From an uncultured Bacilli bacterium (GTDB taxonomy: Bacteria; Bacillota_I; Bacilli_A; RFN20; CAG-631): a DNA stretch of 45,561 bases. The DNA lies in contig CAKPZU010000004.1 in the NCBI GenBank assembly GCA_934215405.1, positions 1 through 45,561 of the forward strand, in the 5' to 3' direction. The position numbers and the translations under genes are program-made. The notes under the pieces were generated by a model, which saw nothing but the letters and a program-made list of their open reading frames with translations, made no database searches and was not told the DNA's origin. This document shows positions 41,519 through 45,561 of the stretch, one piece after another; positions within the stretch are counted from its first letter, which is position 1; each line of letters begins with the position of its first letter.

Positions 41519-41538
41519 TTTACCTTATTTAAGGTAAA
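41519..41538. promoter_or_regulatory. Palindromic operator at the MATE gene start site
   Basis: TTTACCTTATTTAAGGTAAA has perfect 8-bp arms around ATTT and lies 5 bases after the -10, over the expected transcription start. This is a classic repressor position for a drug-efflux gene. The regulator gene is not adjacent. Confidence 0.6.
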
Positions 41539-41567
41539 TACAAATTACATATAATGGAGGTCTAAAA

Positions 41568-43013
41568 ATGAGTCAAACAAAAACTGAGCTTGATTTAACA
41601 AAAGGCAATTTATTTACAAAATTTTTTATCTTCGTAATGCCATTAATGCTAACTACCATTTTACAATTATTATATACAACCGTTGACTTATGGACGGTTT
41701 CAAATTTTGGTGGTGGATCTCTTTCAATGACTGCGATTGGCTCAAATTCAGCTTTAATAAATTTAATTATTACGGTCTTAGTTTCTTTATCAACAGGAAG
41801 TAGTGTATGTATCTCAGTAGCTAAAGGTTCAAACAATCAAGAAAGAGCCAACAAAATACTTCATACGTCGATTTTACTTGCTATAATTGGTGGTATTTTT
41901 ATCGGAATATTTGGATTTTTTATGGCTCCTGTCTTTTTAAATTTAATGGATACACCTACCTCAATTATAAATAATGCAACAAATTATCTAAAAATATACT
42001 TTTTAGGTGTTCCATTTTTAATGATATATAACTATGGCTCACAAATGCTAAGATCGCTTGGCGATTCTAAGCGACCACTATTTATTTTAATAATTTCAGG
42101 AATAATTAATGTTGTATTTGATTTAATATTCGTTATTTTATTTAAAATGGATGTTAAAGGTGTTGCCTATGCTACTGTTCTTTCAGAAATAGTCTCATCT
42201 ATATTGATACTAGCTTGGTTTTACTATAATAAAAATGGCTTTGTAAAATTAAGCCTTAAGGAATTAAAAATATCAAAGAAGGAATTAATTGATATTTTAA
42301 AAATTGGTATTCCTGCTGGAATTCAAGGCCTTGCATTTTCTATTCCTAACGTAATTATTCAATCATCATTATACACAATTCATGATTATACAATTAATGG
42401 CATTCCTATTGCTGAGGATGAAATTATTTCAGGAGCTGCTGCCTCTCAGCAAATTGAAAGCTATATCTTTGCGATGCTTGATGCCTTTGCAGTTGGCTTA
42501 GTATCATTTGTCGGTCAAAATTATGGCGCTAATAATAAAATTAATATTAAAAAGTGCTATTGGTATTCTTTTGCTTGGATGATGATATTTTGGGTCATAT
42601 CTACCATTATTTGTGCAATATTCCCACATCAACTACTATCAATATTTATTAAAGAATCTGATGGCGTTGTACTAGAAAATGCCCTAGAGGCAGGAAAAGA
42701 GCGCTTATATATCATGGCCTTTACATACTTTATTGATGGCTGGATGGATATAAATAGTAACTACCTAAGAGGAATGAAGGTTTCAACTCCTCCAGCAATT
42801 ATTACAATGATTGGTTGCTCCGGCACGCGTATATTATTTTTACTTACACTATTTAAGGTCCCATATTTCCACACAATTTTCTGGCTATATGCAGTCTTCC
42901 CAATTAGCTGGATTTTAGTAAACATAGTATATTTACCAGTTATACTTTATTATGAGAAAAAAACATTTAAGCAATTAGATGAATACACATTAAAAGAAGC
43001 ATTTTCTAATTAA
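41568..43013 (+). CDS. MATE family efflux transporter
   Basis: A Na+- or H+-coupled multidrug/toxin exporter of the MATE family with about twelve membrane helices in two six-helix halves. The start is typical: KGNLFTKFFIFVMPLMLTTI followed by LYTTVDLWTVSNFGG. Conserved blocks include SVCISVAKGSNNQERANK, FLGVPFLMIYNYGSQMLRSL and, in the second half, IGIPAGIQGLAFSIPNVIIQ and FVGQNYGANN. Length of 481 residues is normal. GGAGG precedes ATG 41568. It is monocistronic with an operator-like palindrome at its start site and a terminator overlapping its stop. Substrate cannot be deduced. Confidence 0.93.
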   Translation: MSQTKTELDLTKGNLFTKFFIFVMPLMLTTILQLLYTTVDLWTVSNFGGGSLSMTAIGSNSALINLIITVLVSLSTGSSVCISVAKGSNNQERANKILHTSILLAIIGGIFIGIFGFFMAPVFLNLMDTPTSIINNATNYLKIYFLGVPFLMIYNYGSQMLRSLGDSKRPLFILIISGIINVVFDLIFVILFKMDVKGVAYATVLSEIVSSILILAWFYYNKNGFVKLSLKELKISKKELIDILKIGIPAGIQGLAFSIPNVIIQSSLYTIHDYTINGIPIAEDEIISGAAASQQIESYIFAMLDAFAVGLVSFVGQNYGANNKINIKKCYWYSFAWMMIFWVISTIICAIFPHQLLSIFIKESDGVVLENALEAGKERLYIMAFTYFIDGWMDINSNYLRGMKVSTPPAIITMIGCSGTRILFLLTLFKVPYFHTIFWLYAVFPISWILVNIVYLPVILYYEKKTFKQLDEYTLKEAFSN

Positions 43014-43034
43014 TAGAATTTGCTTCTTTTTTTT
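42994..43034 (+). terminator. Terminator after the MATE gene
   Basis: AAGAAGCA / TGCTTCTT plus inner TTCTA / TAGAA pairing, followed by a T-run. The stop codon of the MATE gene is in the loop side. A T-rich stretch on the other strand may let it also stop the convergent flotillin transcript. Confidence 0.85.
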
Positions 43035-43036
43035 CC

Positions 43037-44557
43037 TTATTTACTTTTTTCTTCTTTGTCTTTTTTATCAATGATTTTGCCACCTAAATATCCAGCAATT
43101 AAAGATTTAATATCTAATCCTGTAGCTTTTTGTAGGCCATCAAAGATTTGTGTACTATTTTTTGTGATTTCTTCAGTAAGCTTTGCTGTATTTCCTTCAC
43201 CATACATAGTGATTGAATCAATCTTACTCATAGCTTGGGCAATTGGTTCAGCATAAGCCTTTACCATATCTGGTAATACGCCAGATTCAAGGATTAATTG
43301 TAATGTTGCAGCTTCGCCATATTGCTTCATTGCATCAGCCTTTGCTTGAATTGCTTCTGCCTCAGCCTTACCTTTTGCTTGGATACCTTCAGCCTCAGCT
43401 AGTGCTGCTTCCTTGGCAGCGTTAGCTTTTGCAATTTGAGCTTGAGCTGCTAAATCAGCTTCTATTTTTAATGCCTCAGCTGCTTTTTGTTTAGCAATTT
43501 TATCAGCTTCAGCCTTTATTTTTTGCATTTCTGCTTCTTGCTCTAACTCATACTTTTTAGCTTCAGCTGCTTTTTGTCTTGAATATAAATCAGCTAGTGC
43601 TGCTTGCTCTGCTGCATATTTTTTTGAATCTGCAACCTTATTAACCTCAGCCTGTAATTGTTTTTCCTTTAATTCAACCTCACGATTTCCAAGTTCAACT
43701 TCTCTTTCTCTTTTAGCAATGTTTGCATTAACCTCAGCAACATTAATTTCTTCAAGCCTTTTTTGCTTTTCAATGTTATATGCTGCATCAGCAACAGCCT
43801 TAGCAGTATCTGATTTTTGCTTTAATGAAGCAGCTTGTAATTCATAATCAGTATTTTGTTGAACAATTTTCATTTGTGATTCAACCTTTGCTTTGTTTGC
43901 AGCTTCACTAGCTGCACTGCTTGCAATTGCAACATCTCTTTCCGCATTAGCTCTTGCAATAGCTGCATCCTTTGAAATTTGACTTATATTATCAATACCT
44001 AGATTTTCAATTACTTTATTATCATCTGAGAAAGATTGAATATTAAAATTCACAACCTCTATTCCAAGTTTTGCCATATCTGGGACAACATTTTCTTTTA
44101 CCTTGTTAGCAACGCCTTGACGATCTCTTACCAATTCTTTGATTTCAACAGTACCAACAATTTCACGCATATTACCTTGTAGGACTTGCTGAAGTTGATT
44201 AGTTAATTCGCTTTCCGGCATATGTAAAATCGATTCAAAAGCTTTTAATAATAATTCTGGATCTGAAGATACCTTTAAATTTGCAACACCATCAACATTA
44301 ATATTAATAAATTCTTTTGTTGGTATTGCTTCTTCAGTCTTAATATCAACCTGAAAAGCCTTTAATGATAAAGAGTCTGTTCTTTGTAGAAATGGAATTC
44401 TAAAGCCTGCTTTACCAATTAATATTTTTCTTTTTCCTGCACCAGAAACCATAATAGCAGTATCTGGCCCTGCTTTTACATAGCCAGTAAAGAAGAAAAT
44501 AAGTAATAAGAAAACAACAACTGCAACAACTAGTAAGACAATTTCAGTAGTAGACAT
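43037..44557 (-). CDS. floT: Flotillin-like SPFH/Band 7 membrane protein
   Basis: A membrane-microdomain scaffold. One N-terminal membrane helix (about residues 4-25) is followed by an SPFH domain (about 28-200: GPDTAIMVSGAGKRKILIG, FININVDGVANLKVS). A long Ala/Glu/Lys-rich coiled coil (about 200-410) includes the flotillin AEAEAIQAKADAMKQYGEAA region. The C-terminus ends in a Lys/Asp/Glu tail. At 506 residues it matches FloT/YuaG of Bacillus. GGAGG precedes ATG 44557. It is monocistronic, and its leader contains a manganese-type riboswitch and a terminator, so expression should depend on metal status. No NfeD-like partner gene is adjacent. Confidence 0.93.
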   Translation of the reverse strand: MSTTEIVLLVVAVVVFLLLIFFFTGYVKAGPDTAIMVSGAGKRKILIGKAGFRIPFLQRTDSLSLKAFQVDIKTEEAIPTKEFININVDGVANLKVSSDPELLLKAFESILHMPESELTNQLQQVLQGNMREIVGTVEIKELVRDRQGVANKVKENVVPDMAKLGIEVVNFNIQSFSDDNKVIENLGIDNISQISKDAAIARANAERDVAIASSAASEAANKAKVESQMKIVQQNTDYELQAASLKQKSDTAKAVADAAYNIEKQKRLEEINVAEVNANIAKREREVELGNREVELKEKQLQAEVNKVADSKKYAAEQAALADLYSRQKAAEAKKYELEQEAEMQKIKAEADKIAKQKAAEALKIEADLAAQAQIAKANAAKEAALAEAEGIQAKGKAEAEAIQAKADAMKQYGEAATLQLILESGVLPDMVKAYAEPIAQAMSKIDSITMYGEGNTAKLTEEITKNSTQIFDGLQKATGLDIKSLIAGYLGGKIIDKKDKEEKSK

Positions 44558-44599
44558 TATTTCATTCCTCCATTTGTCTAATTTGTAATAGTTTTTAGA

Positions 44600-44644
44600 T
44601 AAAAAAAGACTATTTTACATGATTTTTCCATGTTCCATAGTCTT
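44600..44644 (-). terminator. Leader terminator of the flotillin gene (riboswitch expression platform)
   Basis: On the minus strand AAGACTAT / ATAGTCTT forms an 8-bp stem with an internal ACATG / CATGT helix, followed by seven T. It sits between promoter and coding region. Its 5' arm reuses the CUAU of the aptamer closing helix, so aptamer and terminator exclude each other. Confidence 0.88.
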
Positions 44645-44735
44645 GAATGATCTTATTGATCGTATTATCCGGATAATTAATCGTGATGTCGAATAATACT
44701 ATATTCAGTTAGAATATTTCTACTCCCTATTACAA
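44637..44735 (-). ncRNA. yybP-ykoY (Mn2+) riboswitch aptamer
   Basis: Reading the minus-strand leader in order: closing helix strand AUAG, then GGGAGUAG (L1 metal-site loop); hairpin AUAUUC/GAAUAU (P2); helix GUAUUAU/AUAAUAC (P3) whose interior starts UCGACAUCA and ends CCGG (L3 side); hairpin GAUC/GAUC (P4); then UCAAGA and closing strand CUAU. Order and conserved elements match the yybP-ykoY family, including GGAGUAG, UCG-N-CA, CCGG and CAAGAC. P1 is short (4 bp). In this family Mn2+ binding stabilises P1; here that would disrupt the overlapping terminator and switch flotillin ON. Recognised by eye from family knowledge, not by covariance search. Confidence 0.88.
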
Positions 44736-44739
44736 TTAT

Positions 44740-44771
44740 AATATATCATTTTTCATATAAACTTGCAAGTT
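44740..44771 (-). promoter_or_regulatory. Promoter of the riboswitch-flotillin transcript, with palindrome
   Basis: On the minus strand TTGCAA (44763-44768), a 17-base spacer and TATATT (44740-44745) with TG one base upstream (extended -10). The start near 44733 falls at the 5' end of the riboswitch. The perfect palindrome AACTTGCAAGTT (44760-44771) is centred on the -35, with another TTGCAA upstream; possibly an operator. Confidence 0.7.
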
Positions 44772-44789
44772 ATTTGCAAAATATTTCAT

Positions 44790-45561
44790 TTATTTGATTG
44801 TTATTAAATTTGAATAAATGTAAAAATCAATATCAGAACTAGATGATGTTTCATGTAATTTCCATGTAGTTTTCATTTTAGCAACCGCATAAATTGTACC
44901 TTTACCAGTTCTAGTTATATTTTTACCATTGCTAGTTGCATTATTGGATAATACTATAATTTCATAATTATCCTCATTAACAATCTCGTTTTTATAATTT
45001 TGTGATTTAATAGTAACTTGACTGCTTTGATTATCGCCTAATGATAAAGAACTATCATAAATCAAACGATATTTATTATTAGAAAATGAATATAAATAAT
45101 TTGTTGTAAAAGCCTTATTTCCATTGATTAGTAAATCTTTTAATTGACTAATACTATTACTATCAAATGTCCATAACCAATACATTTGCCCTCTAGCATT
45201 TGATTCCTCAAGGGCTTCCCTTGAAACTGTTGATAGCTGAGAAGCAAGGCCAACACCATTGGCCAAAAAGCCTTTATATGATGACCAGTATTCTTCATTG
45301 TTTCTTCTATATACAGTATTTAAATATCCAACCTGAAGTCCTAAAAATTTATCTTTTAATTGCTTAGCTGTTTGAGAACTAAAAGTAATTAACGTGATTC
45401 TATTATACCAGCCCTTTTCCTTAGCAAGATTTACAGCTGCAACTCCAGTTTCATATTTATTATCCTTAATTTCTATAACCATTGCTTTGTCTTTATATTC
45501 ATCTGCATTAAAGGTGTCAAACACTTCATCTAATGATGGAATATGATAATCAGTTGTATAC
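44790..45561 (-). CDS. Glycerophosphodiester phosphodiesterase-like protein, partial (N-terminus outside window)
   Basis: The frame is open to the right edge; the first GTG at 45524 is not the true start. The first visible residues read YTTDYHIPSLDEVFDTF, matching the IPTLEEVL block of GDPD enzymes, followed by MVIEIKDNKYETG with the metal-binding E-x-K. RITLITFSSQTAKQLKD and GYLNTVYR fit later strands of the TIM barrel, and YWLWTFDS is the W-T block near its end. An extra C-terminal beta-rich region (about the last 100 residues) is not part of the core family and may be a surface domain. These enzymes release glycerol-3-phosphate from glycerophosphodiesters. Its substrate and location are unknown because the N-terminus is missing. 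Confidence 0.75.
   Translation of the reverse strand, partial: YTTDYHIPSLDEVFDTFNADEYKDKAMVIEIKDNKYETGVAAVNLAKEKGWYNRITLITFSSQTAKQLKDKFLGLQVGYLNTVYRRNNEEYWSSYKGFLANGVGLASQLSTVSREALEESNARGQMYWLWTFDSNSISQLKDLLINGNKAFTTNYLYSFSNNKYRLIYDSSLSLGDNQSSQVTIKSQNYKNEIVNEDNYEIIVLSNNATSNGKNITRTGKGTIYAVAKMKTTWKLHETSSSSDIDFYIYSNLITIK

Noticed and set aside
45522..45524. GTG start of the GDPD-like protein
   Set aside because: The conserved IPSLDEV block lies upstream of it in the same frame, so the gene continues past the window edge.
1..45561. Mycoplasma genetic code (UGA = Trp)
   Set aside because: The era and small hypothetical genes end in TGA at their expected ends, and Trp is encoded by TGG throughout.

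Overview
The window is very AT-rich and gene-dense, with short intergenic gaps, strong AGGAGG-type ribosome binding sites and intrinsic terminators that often overlap stop codons. It looks like a chromosomal segment from a host-associated, anaerobic or microaerophilic Bacillota/Mycoplasmatota lineage (Bacilli such as the RF39 or Acholeplasma-like groups; this placement is inference). UGA is a stop codon: era ends in TGA inside an overlap with recO. Mycoplasma code 4 is therefore excluded. There are no rRNA or tRNA genes, transposases, phage genes or CRISPR arrays.

Layout. 1-1995 (minus): a cut-off membrane protein, an RluA-type pseudouridine synthase and a hypothetical. 2091-2456 (plus): a small hypothetical. 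2466-9075 (minus): one housekeeping operon, pepP-ybeY-cdd-era-recO, followed by a membrane protein and two SGNH hydrolases. 9164-10438 (minus): a C39 peptidase/ABC membrane-domain protein with no ATPase domain. 10570-11992 (plus): a membrane protein plus superoxide reductase. 12175-14283: clpB without its N-domain, behind a promoter flanked by two CIRCE operators. 14447-15766: a DUF4143-type AAA ATPase. 15908-16827: a PerR/Fur regulator and rubrerythrin. 16879-17532: a HAD phosphatase. 17603-20260 (minus): a large BspA-like leucine-rich-repeat lipoprotein.

20479-25004 (minus) is a sodium-pumping oxaloacetate decarboxylase operon (alpha, small gamma-like subunit, biotin carrier, beta). It ends in an apparent fusion of the biotin transporter BioY with biotin-protein ligase, so biotin uptake, attachment and the biotin acceptor share one transcript. 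That transcript has a leader with four hairpins. 25261-28099 encodes TrkH/TrkA potassium uptake. 28156-34450 is a glycogen block (branching enzyme, phosphorylase, pullulanase). 34512-41372 is a membrane/envelope block: three tandem YwaF-like proteins, a DUF2975-like protein, YdbS/YdbT-like PH-domain proteins, a YcxB-like protein and a zinc-ribbon acyltransferase. 41568-43013 (plus) is a MATE exporter. 43037-44557 (minus) is a flotillin, and a partial glycerophosphodiester phosphodiesterase runs off the right edge.

Main observations: (1) the flotillin leader carries a convincing yybP-ykoY (manganese) riboswitch whose closing helix overlaps an intrinsic terminator; (2) two PerR-box-like sites overlap the -10 elements of the superoxide reductase and perR-rubrerythrin operons, suggesting one peroxide regulon; (3) the BioY-BirA fusion within the biotin-dependent Na+ pump operon; (4) a complete C39 protease triad on an ABC exporter half that lacks its ATPase. 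All functional statements come from reading motifs by eye; no database search was run.
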